Shown piece by piece: positions 35,614-44,316 of a stretch of 64,000 nucleotides of DNA. The notes below the pieces were generated by a model. It was not told where the DNA came from and made no database searches. It was given only the letters and a program-made list of their open reading frames with translations. The DNA comes from Psychrobacter sp. UBA3962 (GTDB lineage Bacteria > Pseudomonadota > Gammaproteobacteria > Pseudomonadales > Moraxellaceae). The position numbers and the translations under genes were made by a program. Position 1 is the first letter of the stretch. Each line of letters opens with the position of its first letter. Location: the NCBI RefSeq assembly GCF_002385225.1, contig NZ_DGDC01000041.1, positions 1-64,000 of the forward strand, in the 5' to 3' direction.

Positions 35614-36683
35614 TCGATCACACTCATAACACAAACTCTTTTTCCAAAGCTAGCGTGATAGCAATGAATAGCCGTAAAAGTTTATTGGTAATTGCCCTAG
35701 GTGCGGTATTAGGCTTAACAGGCTGCCAACCTAAATCTGAGGATAGCCCCACTGATAGTGACACTGCTTTGTCGCAGCAAGAGAAGGCAAAGCTGGTAAT
35801 GAGCGAGTCGGCCAAATCCCAAATTGCCCGCTTCGAGGAAGAGTATGTCAATCGTAAACTCAATCTGCAGCAAAGTCAGCTAGCAGAGTATGAAGCTTTG
35901 CAAGCTGCTGATAGCCCAGAGGACAATAAGGCTTTGTTTGCTGCTGCTGAAGGGGCGGATAACGCGATTCCTGAGAAGAAGACGGTCGGCCAAAAACTGA
36001 TTGATCCAAAAAAAGAGGTTCAAAATACAGAAGCAGCGCAAAATAAAGCAAAACAGAATGTAGTGGGTTCTGAGTTGACGGATGCGACAGTGGCTAGCGA
36101 TGAAGGGACGGGTGCTACTAGCTCAGAGGGTGCTGATCGTCCAAAACCTGATTCATCGAATTCGACAGCCTCGACAACAGCTACCCAGCCAGAGGGCCAA
36201 GCAACAGACACTGCACAGTCCAAAGCAGTACAGCCAGGCGAGTCGGATGTGGAGGTGGGGCAGCTAACCCTACAGGAGCTGCCATTAATTAACTTGGCCA
36301 TTGCGCCACCAGAGGAGCTGAGCGCTGCAGAGATTAAAGAGCGTTATAATGAAGCCATGCAGGCGCTGTATCTTGATGATGCGGAGCCACTACCGGCCCA
36401 AGCCATAGATACCTTACTGAGCGTGGCTATGTTAACCCCAGAGGTTTTTAATAACGCAGAGTTGGCACAGCGTTTGGTAATCAAAAGTCCTTCTTTGGCC
36501 CGACTATTAAAACAGTATCAAACTTGGGAGCAGATAGAGCGCCAGCAGAGCGCTGAGCTTGAAGCCCTGAAGCAGTCGCAGTCTGCAGAATTTGATGCGT
36601 TAACCGCAGAGTTTAATGAGAAAATAGAGGCTTATGACGAGCAAATTAAAAATTATGAAGCCAAATTAAAGCAATTTAAATAG
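35610..36683 (+). CDS. Putative lipoprotein with acidic linker and C-terminal coiled coil
   Basis: The 357-aa product has a lipoprotein signal (SRKSLLVIALGAVLGLTGC, lipid-modified Cys predicted at residue 39). A charged helical segment (about 60-100), a Ser/Thr/Glu/Ala-rich low-complexity linker (about 140-220) and a C-terminal heptad-like coiled coil (about 305-357, AELEALKQSQSAEFDAL) follow. ATG 35610 has an AAGGA 9 nt upstream and overlaps the preceding stop; the ATG at 35664 would give a tighter signal peptide but has no visible RBS. I do not recognise a family. The pairing with a DUF4157-like gene is the only functional clue. Confidence 0.72.
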   Translation: MIDHTHNTNSFSKASVIAMNSRKSLLVIALGAVLGLTGCQPKSEDSPTDSDTALSQQEKAKLVMSESAKSQIARFEEEYVNRKLNLQQSQLAEYEALQAADSPEDNKALFAAAEGADNAIPEKKTVGQKLIDPKKEVQNTEAAQNKAKQNVVGSELTDATVASDEGTGATSSEGADRPKPDSSNSTASTTATQPEGQATDTAQSKAVQPGESDVEVGQLTLQELPLINLAIAPPEELSAAEIKERYNEAMQALYLDDAEPLPAQAIDTLLSVAMLTPEVFNNAELAQRLVIKSPSLARLLKQYQTWEQIERQQSAELEALKQSQSAEFDALTAEFNEKIEAYDEQIKNYEAKLKQFK

Positions 36684-36738
36684 GTCATTTTAAATAGGTT
36701 GTTTTAATTGTAGTTTGATTGATCTATTAGATATCTCT

Positions 36739-36776
36739 AGTTAAGCAGACATAAAAAAGTTAAGCAGACATAAAAA
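36739..36776. repeat. Tandem duplication of a 19-bp unit
   Basis: Two perfect copies of agttaagcagacataaaaa lie head to tail (36739-36757 and 36758-36776), directly before the terminator shared by the lipoprotein gene and gltA. It is probably a local slippage or duplication event; no function is evident. Confidence 0.85.
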
Positions 36777-36809
36777 AAGCGCTCGATAGTAATATCGAAC
36801 GCTTTTTTT
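36772..36809. terminator. Bidirectional terminator between lipoprotein gene and gltA
   Basis: The stem gcgctcgata/tatcgaacgc (36779-36788 and 36793-36802) with loop gtaa is flanked by A7 on the left and T7 on the right. One position pairs as G-U only on the minus strand, so it is slightly stronger for gltA. The two genes converge here. Confidence 0.88.
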
Positions 36810-36854
36810 GGCTTATAAGCTGGTTATTAAAACAGCTATCAGCCCTTAAATAAC

Positions 36855-38135
36855 TTATTTGCGGTCTTCAACCTTAACGAAGTCACGCTTGGTTTCACCA
36901 GTGTATAACTGACGTGGACGACCAATCTTGAATGGTGCTGAGTGCATTTCTAACAAGTGGCTGATCCAACCAGAAGTACGGGCTAGAGCGAAGATAACGG
37001 TAAACATTGAAGTTGGGATACCGATTGCTTTTAGGATGATACCTGAGTAGAAGTCAACGTTTGGATATAGGTTACGTTTTACGAAGTACTCGTCTTCTAG
37101 AGCGATTTTCTCAAGTTTCATTGCCAGTTCAAGCTTAGGATCATTGATACCTAAGGCACCTAAAACTTCGTCACAAGTTTCTTTCATAACTTTGGCACGT
37201 GGGTCGAAGTTTTTGTAAACGCGGTGACCGAAGCCCATTAGCTTCACTTCTTTGCGTTTAACTTTTTCCATGAACTCATCAACGTTTTCTACTGTACCGA
37301 TTTCATCTAGCATTTTTAGTACAGCTTCGTTAGCACCACCGTGTGATGGGCCCCAAAGTGCTACGATACCAGCAGCGATACAAGCATAAGGGTTGGCACC
37401 AGTAGAAGCAGTTAGACGAACGGTAGAAGTAGAGGCGTTTTGCTCATGGTCAGCGTGTAGAGTGAAGATTTTGTCCATCGCTCTAACCAGCACTGGATCT
37501 ACTTTATAATCTCTATCAGCTGGCGTTGCAAACATCATGTATAAGAAGTTCTCAGCGTAACTGAAGTCGTTACGTGGGTACATGAATGGTTCGCCCTTGG
37601 TGTACTTGTAGCTCATCGCAGCGATGGTTGGCATTTTTGAAATCAGGCGAATTGCAGTGATTTCGCGTTGTTTTTCATCAGTAACGTCTAGGTTGTCATG
37701 ATAGAACGCAGATAGAGCGCCCACAACACCTACCATGATGGCCATTGGGTGCGCATCACGACGGAAACCTTCAAAGAATTTACGTAACTGGTCATGAACC
37801 CCAGTATGTTCTCTTACTTTTTTGTAGAAGTCTTCTTTTTGCTCAGCGTTTGGTAAATCACCATGTAGTAGAGCGTAGCAAACTTCTAGATATTCAGCGT
37901 TTTCGGCTAATTGATCGATTGGGTAGCCACGGTGTAATAATTCACCTTTGTCACCATCGATGTAAGTGATTTCTGACTCAACAGGAGCCGTTACTTTAAA
38001 GCCTGGATCGTAAGTCCAGTAGCCTGCAGTTTGGAAAGCTGAAACGTCAACTACTGACGGACCAAGAGTGCCCTTGATGATTGGTAATTCGTATTCCTGT
38101 CCATCTACCTTTAGATATGCAGTTTCGTTAGCCAT
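36855..38135 (-). CDS. gltA: Citrate synthase, type II (hexameric)
   Basis: The 426-aa product has a short N-terminal beta domain (YLKVDGQEYELPIIKGTLG) as in proteobacterial type II enzymes. Catalytic blocks: LHADHEQNASTSTVRL, WGPSHGGANEAVLKML and LMGFGHRVYKNFDPRA (His), and a C-terminal Arg region IGRPRQLYTG. It condenses acetyl-CoA and oxaloacetate. A clear AAGAGGA lies 5 nt before the ATG. It is divergent from sdhCDAB across a 1.6-kb gap. Confidence 0.97.
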   Translation of the reverse strand: MANETAYLKVDGQEYELPIIKGTLGPSVVDVSAFQTAGYWTYDPGFKVTAPVESEITYIDGDKGELLHRGYPIDQLAENAEYLEVCYALLHGDLPNAEQKEDFYKKVREHTGVHDQLRKFFEGFRRDAHPMAIMVGVVGALSAFYHDNLDVTDEKQREITAIRLISKMPTIAAMSYKYTKGEPFMYPRNDFSYAENFLYMMFATPADRDYKVDPVLVRAMDKIFTLHADHEQNASTSTVRLTASTGANPYACIAAGIVALWGPSHGGANEAVLKMLDEIGTVENVDEFMEKVKRKEVKLMGFGHRVYKNFDPRAKVMKETCDEVLGALGINDPKLELAMKLEKIALEDEYFVKRNLYPNVDFYSGIILKAIGIPTSMFTVIFALARTSGWISHLLEMHSAPFKIGRPRQLYTGETKRDFVKVEDRK

Positions 38136-39739
38136 AAAATCCTCTTAATTATTGGAATAAACAGTAAGTTTGGGGTCGATAACATCCACGATAAAATAGA
38201 AAACAGTTAGGCTGTCTTAAGACGAATCTAATTGCTTGCTAAATTAAGCAGGCTATCGGGGTATGACACTTAAAAAACACATTTGCTAATTCACTCACTT
38301 AAAGCTTACGACTTTAAAGCCGTCTGCCTCAAATAATTTAATTAGCCTAAAAAACCATTAAAAAATATTTTTTAATTTGCTTTTATTCGGTATAACACTC
38401 CCCTAGCTGCCAATAGCTGAAAGTCAGCTGGGTTAACTTTTGGGGTGTTATTTATGCCTATTTCCCTGGCAAGGATGACTGAAAAAGGTCATGATTGCTA
38501 GCTTATATCACTTCTCTAAGCTCAGAGCTAAAAGCTTCTAGGTTTAGAGTGGTTTATAAAGTCATATTAGCAGTTTTAGACCCAATATGGGAAAGGTATT
38601 GGCACATACCGATTATATACTAGCAGTAAGTCTATTGAATTGAAAAAACATTTATAACGCAAAATCCCCTCTTTAGTCAATCTATGCCCGCCAACTTGAT
38701 AACTTTTCAAGCGTTTTTAAGTCACTCTTGTTTTAACGGGCAAAACATTTTTTACCTTACAGCATAAACTCATTAACCGCTTCATTATAAAGCTAAGCCT
38801 TAAAGTAGAATGGGGGATAGGCAAGTGGTTGAGCCTGCTTTGCTAGGATTGACATGGGGTTTTTTTGGTAATATTTAGTTACGCTTTAGTAAGAATCGCT
38901 GTCATAAAGTCAGCTTAGACACAGTCGACTATGATCTTCTTCTTATATTCTGCTAATAAATAACCAATATCAAAATAGAAAACGCATGTTAAGAGTTTAA
39001 AGCGCAGTTTTTTGGCCAAAGGGAGCTAGAGTCGCTTGTTTATAAGTACCTTTGAAGCTAGGTCTATATCAATAAACAGATTTTGGCCATAACATTAAAG
39101 GCCAGTAAGGAAGCTTAAAGAGTTAACCTAGATTGACAAAGACCAGTAACAAGCTTAACTTAGGGTAATATCTATAAATAAAGTGAATATAAAAGCTAAT
39201 TTGGTATTTTATTTGTAATTGATAGCAACAAACTCTATAATTACTGCGTTATAGATGCTGGCTTACCATTTATTTAATTGATTGTGAGTGCAGAAAAAGA
39301 CGTAGATTTATAATTAGTATCAGGGGTAATCCCTATTTAGTACGGTTTATAACAGTATTAATTATAAATTTTCGAGAGTGTTTTCTTGCAAAATCAATAA
39401 GTTAACTAAATGTTGGTCGCCAACGCCTTAAAGGCGTAAGCTTTAGCATCGAATCTATATGCTCTAACTTATTTTTATACTTAATTATTTATTTTATTTA
39501 TATTTAAGCAATATATTTAGAGTGCTGTAGCTTTACAGTACGGCTAGGTATGAATTTAGCCAGTTAGCAACTCCTTAACTTATCCGTCTCGTGTCCGTCT
39601 TAGGCCTCAAGCTGTGGTAATGAATGACTTAAGCCAATAACTGCTGATAAAGTAAGTGTGACTTTTTATCTCATTACCCAATGAGTCGCTGAGCCTTAGG
39701 AGCGTAACCACGAGTGTCAACCGCAAAAGGACGCCCGCT
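38136..39739. other. Long divergent intergenic region between gltA and sdhC
   Basis: About 1.6 kb without a supported protein gene; it is AT-rich. It must hold the gltA and sdh promoters. Two weak hairpins followed by T-runs are visible on the plus strand (arms cttga/tcaag 38695-38711; tgtttt/aaaaca 38729-38747), and an inverted repeat acgcctt/aaggcgt lies at 39423-39437. These could mark small RNAs, but nothing proves it. Confidence 0.5.
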
Positions 39740-40117
39740 GTGAAAAGCAACCGACCGATTAATCTGCCACTTAGCCAAGTGATAAGCGTTAACAGTTCAC
39801 CGACGGCCAGAGCTTCGATTTTACATCGTATCTCAGGAATTATTCTTTTCATCCTAATTCCAGTGATGCTATGGCTTTTGCAAACTTCTTTATATTCTCC
39901 TCACCATTTCGCCGCTGTTTTTGACAACATGGTGCTGCGCTTTATTGTGTGGATCTTTGTTGCCGCGACTGCTTACCATTTTGTTATGGGTATCAAACAT
40001 TTATTTGCCGACATGGGCTTCAACGAAGACCATCAGTCTGGTAGAACAGCGTCAATTGTGAGCTTTGTTATTGCCGCTATATTGATAGTGCTGTCATTTA
40101 TATGGGTGATGTTCTAA
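39740..40117 (+). CDS. sdhC: Succinate dehydrogenase cytochrome b556 subunit
   Basis: The 125-aa membrane protein has three helices. The SdhC signature RPINLPLSQV and SSPTARASILHRISGIILF (quinone-side Ser/Arg) is followed by AYHFVMGIKHLFADMG, whose His is the likely haem b ligand. The start is GTG with AAGGA upstream at 39727-39731. It is the first gene of sdhCDAB and its stop overlaps the sdhD ATG by one base. Confidence 0.95.
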   Translation: MKSNRPINLPLSQVISVNSSPTARASILHRISGIILFILIPVMLWLLQTSLYSPHHFAAVFDNMVLRFIVWIFVAATAYHFVMGIKHLFADMGFNEDHQSGRTASIVSFVIAAILIVLSFIWVMF

Positions 40118-40488
40118 TGAGAAATGATTCTGGAATTAAAAGTGCGACAGGCCTAACTGGCTCAGGTTCGCGCGATTGGATTATGCAGCGTATCAGCGCT
40201 GTGGTATTAGCAGTATATGCCGTAGTTATGGTGGCTTTCTTCTTGTTCAATGGCAGTGTTGGCTATGAACAATGGGTAATGTTCATCATGAGCATGCCAA
40301 TGCGTTTGTTAAGCTTGTTGGCAATCGTTGCCTTAGCGGTACACGCCTGGGTAGGGATGTGGACGGTATTCACCGACTATATCAAATCTACGGGCTTACG
40401 CATCGTGCTACAGGCTGCTATGATTATCGCAATTTTGGTGTACCTATTCTGGGGCGTCATGATTTTTTGGGGCCGCGGTATCATGTAA
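40117..40488 (+). CDS. sdhD: Succinate dehydrogenase membrane anchor subunit
   Basis: The product is about 123 aa with three membrane helices. SGSRDWIMQRISAVVLAVY is the typical SdhD start, and LAVHAWVGMWTVFTDYIK holds the expected haem-ligand His and quinone-site Asp-Tyr. The ATG at 40117, forming TAATG with the sdhC stop, is preferred to the in-frame ATG at 40102 inside sdhC. Confidence 0.94.
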   Translation: MRNDSGIKSATGLTGSGSRDWIMQRISAVVLAVYAVVMVAFFLFNGSVGYEQWVMFIMSMPMRLLSLLAIVALAVHAWVGMWTVFTDYIKSTGLRIVLQAAMIIAILVYLFWGVMIFWGRGIM

Positions 40489-40564
40489 TTAGCTAAAGCC
40501 TGCTTTAGTTAGTTAATGAACCAAAACCACTTTAGAGTAAAGCGAGCCTGTCTGGTAATGTGAG

Positions 40565-40590
40565 GCTATAAAGAACTGATACTTTATAGC
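40565..40590 (+). repeat. Intercistronic hairpin between sdhD and sdhA
   Basis: The perfect 9-bp arms gctataaag/ctttatagc with an 8-nt loop lie in the 151-nt sdhD-sdhA gap. There is no T-run, so it is unlikely to terminate; mRNA stability or processing is possible. Confidence 0.6.
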
Positions 40591-40639
40591 GCCCATCGCC
40601 AGCTAATATGACGACTAACGTATTCATTAGGAAAACGTA

Positions 40640-42490
40640 ATGGCAACTAGACAAGACAATACAATTAGCAATATTAAAACCCTAAATTACGACTCTGTTA
40701 TCGTTGGCGGTGGCGGCTCAGGCATGCGTGCAGCTCTGCAATTAGCAGAAGGCGGCATGAACGTAGCTGTCATTACCAAGGTATTCCCAACTCGTTCGCA
40801 CACTGTTGCGGCTCAAGGGGGAATTGGAGCTAGTTTAGGTAACATGAGTGATGATAACTGGCACTTCCACTTCTATGACACCGTAAAAGGGTCAGACTGG
40901 TTGGGTGACCAAGACGCTATCGAATTTATGTGCCGTGAAGCACCAAAAGTAGTGTATGAGCTTGAGCACATGGGTATGCCGTTTGACCGTAACCCAGACG
41001 GAACTATCTATCAGCGTCCATTCGGTGGTCATACTTCAAACTATGGTGAAAAAGCGGTACAACGTGCTTGTGCTGCCGCTGACCGTACTGGCCACGCGCT
41101 ACTACACACGCTATACCAAAAGAACTTGGAAGCGGGTACTGAATTCTTTATCGAGTGGATCGCACTTGACCTTATTAAAGATGAAAAAGGTGACATCAAT
41201 GGCGTAGTCGCTATTGACCAAGAAACCGGTACTGTAGCCGTATTCCAAGCCACTAACACTATATTAGCAACAGGTGGTGCAGGTCGTATTTTCGCCGCTT
41301 CTACCAACGCTTACATTAACACTGGTGACGGCCTAGGTATGGCAGTACGTGCAGGTATTCCATTACAAGATATGGAATTCTGGCAGTTCCACCCAACGGG
41401 TGTGTTCGGTGCTGGTGTACTATTAACCGAAGGTTGCCGTGGTGAAGGTGCTATCTTACGTAACAAAGATGGTGAAGCTTTCATGGAGCGTTATGCGCCA
41501 ACCGTTAAAGACTTGGCCCCTCGTGACCTAGTATCACGTTCAATGGACCAAGAGATTAAAGAAGGCCGTGGCTGTGGTCCAAATGGTGATCATATCGTGA
41601 TGGACATGACTCACTTAGGTGTGGACACCATTATGAAGCGTCTGCCTTCAGTATTTGAGATTGGCAAAAACTTTGCTAACGTTGATATTACCAAAGAGCC
41701 AATCCCAGTTATTCCAACCATTCACTACATGATGGGCGGTATCCCAACCACGATTAACGGTCAGGTTATTGTTCCAGATTTAGAAGGTCCAGTAGACGAA
41801 GAAGGTCTATACACTGAAGGTAAGATCGTTAAAGGTCTATATGCCATTGGTGAGTGTGCTTGTGTGAGTGTTCACGGTGCCAACCGTTTAGGTACCAACT
41901 CATTACTTGACTTGGTAGTATTCGGCCGTGCTGCGGGTAAACATATCATTGATAACTTCAGCAGCTCTGACCACAACTATCATCCAATGAACCCTCGTGT
42001 TCTAGACTTCACTATGAACCGCTTGAATAAGCTACAGCAGTCTACTCAGGGCTACAATGCTCAAGACGTGGCGGATGAAATTCGTGCAACGATGCAGAAG
42101 CACGCCAGTGTGTTCCGTACTCAAGCCTTGATGGATGAAGGGGTTGAGAAGTTATTAGCACTTCAAGAAAAAGTGGATAACATTCACTTAGCCGATAAGT
42201 CGCAAGTGTTCAACACTGCGCGTATTGAAGCGTTAGAAGTGGCTAACCTTTACGAAGTAGCCAAAGCAACTATGCTTTCAGCTTCTAAGCGTCATGAGTG
42301 TCGTGGTGCCCATACCGTGCTTGACTATGAGCGTCCAGAAGATGATGCTGTTGCGCCGAACGGTCGTAACGACAACGAATGGATGAAGCACACTATTTGG
42401 TACTCTGAAGGCAATAAGATTATTTATAAGCCAGTTCGTAAAGTACCATTGACTGTTGATTACGTTGAGCCAAAAGTACGCGTTTACTAA
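40640..42490 (+). CDS. sdhA: Succinate dehydrogenase flavoprotein subunit
   Basis: The 616-aa product has the FAD-binding start YDSVIVGGGGSGMRAALQLA. TRSHTVAAQGGIGASLG contains the His that carries covalent FAD. Catalytic regions include FHPTGVFGAGVLLTEGCRGE, the HYMMGGIPTT substrate loop and HGANRLGTNSLLDLVVFGR. It oxidises succinate to fumarate and passes electrons to SdhB. Length and order are canonical. Confidence 0.98.
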   Translation: MATRQDNTISNIKTLNYDSVIVGGGGSGMRAALQLAEGGMNVAVITKVFPTRSHTVAAQGGIGASLGNMSDDNWHFHFYDTVKGSDWLGDQDAIEFMCREAPKVVYELEHMGMPFDRNPDGTIYQRPFGGHTSNYGEKAVQRACAAADRTGHALLHTLYQKNLEAGTEFFIEWIALDLIKDEKGDINGVVAIDQETGTVAVFQATNTILATGGAGRIFAASTNAYINTGDGLGMAVRAGIPLQDMEFWQFHPTGVFGAGVLLTEGCRGEGAILRNKDGEAFMERYAPTVKDLAPRDLVSRSMDQEIKEGRGCGPNGDHIVMDMTHLGVDTIMKRLPSVFEIGKNFANVDITKEPIPVIPTIHYMMGGIPTTINGQVIVPDLEGPVDEEGLYTEGKIVKGLYAIGECACVSVHGANRLGTNSLLDLVVFGRAAGKHIIDNFSSSDHNYHPMNPRVLDFTMNRLNKLQQSTQGYNAQDVADEIRATMQKHASVFRTQALMDEGVEKLLALQEKVDNIHLADKSQVFNTARIEALEVANLYEVAKATMLSASKRHECRGAHTVLDYERPEDDAVAPNGRNDNEWMKHTIWYSEGNKIIYKPVRKVPLTVDYVEPKVRVY

Positions 42491-42537
42491 GCCAAGCTTG
42501 ATTAACGTAACCTATTTGAATTTAATTTTTTGAATTA

Positions 42538-42587
42538 GTAAAGCTGTGGAGCCTGACCCAAGTTGGGAGATTGTAAAGCAGCTTTAC
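42538..42587 (+). repeat. Intercistronic stem and overlapping palindrome between sdhA and sdhB
   Basis: The arms gtaaagctg (42538-42546) and cagctttac (42579-42587) pair perfectly over 9 bp. The right arm also belongs to a local palindrome gtaaagcagctttac (42573-42587), so two alternative folds compete just upstream of the sdhB start. Confidence 0.55.
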
Positions 42588-42606
42588 GCCGTGTGGAGTT
42601 AGCACT

Positions 42607-43317
42607 ATGAGCCGAGGTACTCGCACCATTGAGATATACCGCTACGATCCTGATAAGGACGCAGCCCCTTACATGCAAACTTATACGATTGAGCTTTTAG
42701 ACTCAGATCGTATGTTGCTTGACGTTTTACTACGTTTGAAAAAACAAGATGAAAGCATCACGTTTAGACGCTCTTGCCGTGAAGGTATTTGTGGTTCTGA
42801 CGGGGTGAACATCAATGGTAAAAACGGTTTAGCATGTTTGGTTAACATGAACACCCTACCAGAAAAAATCACAGTACGTCCTCTACCAGGTCTGCCTGTG
42901 GTACGTGACTTGGTTGTGGACATGAACCAATTCTACGAGCAGTATGAAAAAGTTCATCCTTTCTTAATTAACGATCAGCCAGCACCACCAACAGAGCGTC
43001 TACAGTCTCCTGAACAACGTGAGAAGCTAAACGGTCTGTATGAGTGTATTTTATGTGCTTGCTGTTCAACCAGCTGCCCATCTTTCTGGTGGAACCCAGA
43101 TAAGTTCTTAGGTCCATCTGCGTTACTTAACGCTTACCGTTTCGTAGCAGATAGCCGTGATACCGATACTCAAGCACGTTTGGCACGTATGGATGACCCA
43201 TTCAGCCTATTCCGTTGCCGCGGTATTATGAACTGTGTGGCGGTTTGTCCTAAAGGCTTGAACCCAACGCGCGCGATTGGTCATTTACGTAACCTGTTAC
43301 TAGAACAAGCGGGCTAA
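42607..43317 (+). CDS. sdhB: Succinate dehydrogenase iron-sulfur subunit
   Basis: The 236-aa product has the [2Fe-2S] motif SCREGICGSDGVNINGKNG, then C at LACL. The [4Fe-4S]/[3Fe-4S] motifs are YECILCACCSTSCPSFWW and CRGIMNCVAVCPKGLNP. It transfers electrons from SdhA to quinone. It is the last gene of sdhCDAB, followed by a strong terminator. Confidence 0.98.
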   Translation: MSRGTRTIEIYRYDPDKDAAPYMQTYTIELLDSDRMLLDVLLRLKKQDESITFRRSCREGICGSDGVNINGKNGLACLVNMNTLPEKITVRPLPGLPVVRDLVVDMNQFYEQYEKVHPFLINDQPAPPTERLQSPEQREKLNGLYECILCACCSTSCPSFWWNPDKFLGPSALLNAYRFVADSRDTDTQARLARMDDPFSLFRCRGIMNCVAVCPKGLNPTRAIGHLRNLLLEQAG

Positions 43318-43415
43318 TCGTTACCTTAATTGGGTTTGGTTAATTTAGACACTAATAATTTTAATTTAAAAAAAAGGTATCACTATCGATTAGCAATACT
43401 TTACGTGAATGCCAC

Positions 43416-43447
43416 AGACCTCTATTTGTTGATAGGGGTCTTTTTTT
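43416..43447 (+). terminator. Rho-independent terminator of sdhCDAB
   Basis: The arms agacctctat/ataggggtct (one G-U pair) with loop ttgttg are followed by a T-run of about eight bases. It lies about 100 nt past the sdhB stop. Confidence 0.88.
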
Positions 43448-44316
43448 GTTAAAATTAGCATTGTGCAAATGATGAACATTTAGTTTCTAAATACCTAGTA
43501 TGTAGGAAACGAAACTAGAGCTTTTTGGTGACATATTACCCTTACTTTGAGTGTTCAACTGTATTCTTAGTTCATTTCGAGGTAGAATATGGCCTAGGTT
43601 GACGGTAATAAAAGCCACGATAACAATCGGGGTTTGGATAGAACAGAATCCTACCTAAATGAGGTTGGCTGTTTTGATTATGTCTGTTTTCATTGCGCCT
43701 CTATTGACTGAAAGAGACTCTGTTTTCTAGCTAAGCGTCAAGATTTTAATCTATCCTAGCGTGGACAAGGCTTATAGTAGAAAGAGCTTAAAGCTAGTAA
43801 TCAACTAAAATGTCCCCATAGTGGTTAATAGGTAGAGAAATAGCTAGGTTGGTGAGTTTAGCTGTCGGGTTACGGTGACTAGTGACTATATAATAAGATA
43901 AGCCAATTAAGATTAGCAAAAAAGATCAAAGGGCTAAGCAGATTGCTTACTGAAATCTTAAAGTAGCTAGGGCACCAGCTAGGTTTCAAAAAACTAAGTT
44001 CCAAACAACTGGCTGTGTAAATGATTATTTTTAGCATATATCCCAAAGGGAAATATTAAAACTGGTTAATTACACTTGATTAGCTCTTAGTATTATAAAT
44101 ATTGCCCTATAAAAAATTGTATGGCCTAACTTTTGGGCCAATAGATGGTAAGTATCACCGATTATTGAGCAACATTACTCAGTGTCGATTGAGTAAACTG
44201 ACTACAGACTTTAACAAGATTAATGACTTTAATTGATAAAATAAGTTACCGACACCAATAGCTTGATCTAAATGCGTTTTATTTTAATTAAACCTTAATG
44301 TAAATAAGAAAAGACT
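43448..44316. other. Long leader/intergenic region upstream of sucA
   Basis: About 870 nt after the sdh terminator without a supported gene. It must contain the promoter for the suc genes. I saw no convincing promoter, riboswitch or mobile remnant. Confidence 0.45.

Noticed and set aside
36739..36776. CRISPR-like repeat
   Set aside because: There are only two abutting copies with no spacer and no cas genes; it is a simple tandem duplication.
39607..39852. 81-codon minus-strand open frame overlapping sdhC
   Set aside because: It overlaps the start of sdhC, which has clear family motifs and RBS; the predicted peptide shows no recognisable pattern.
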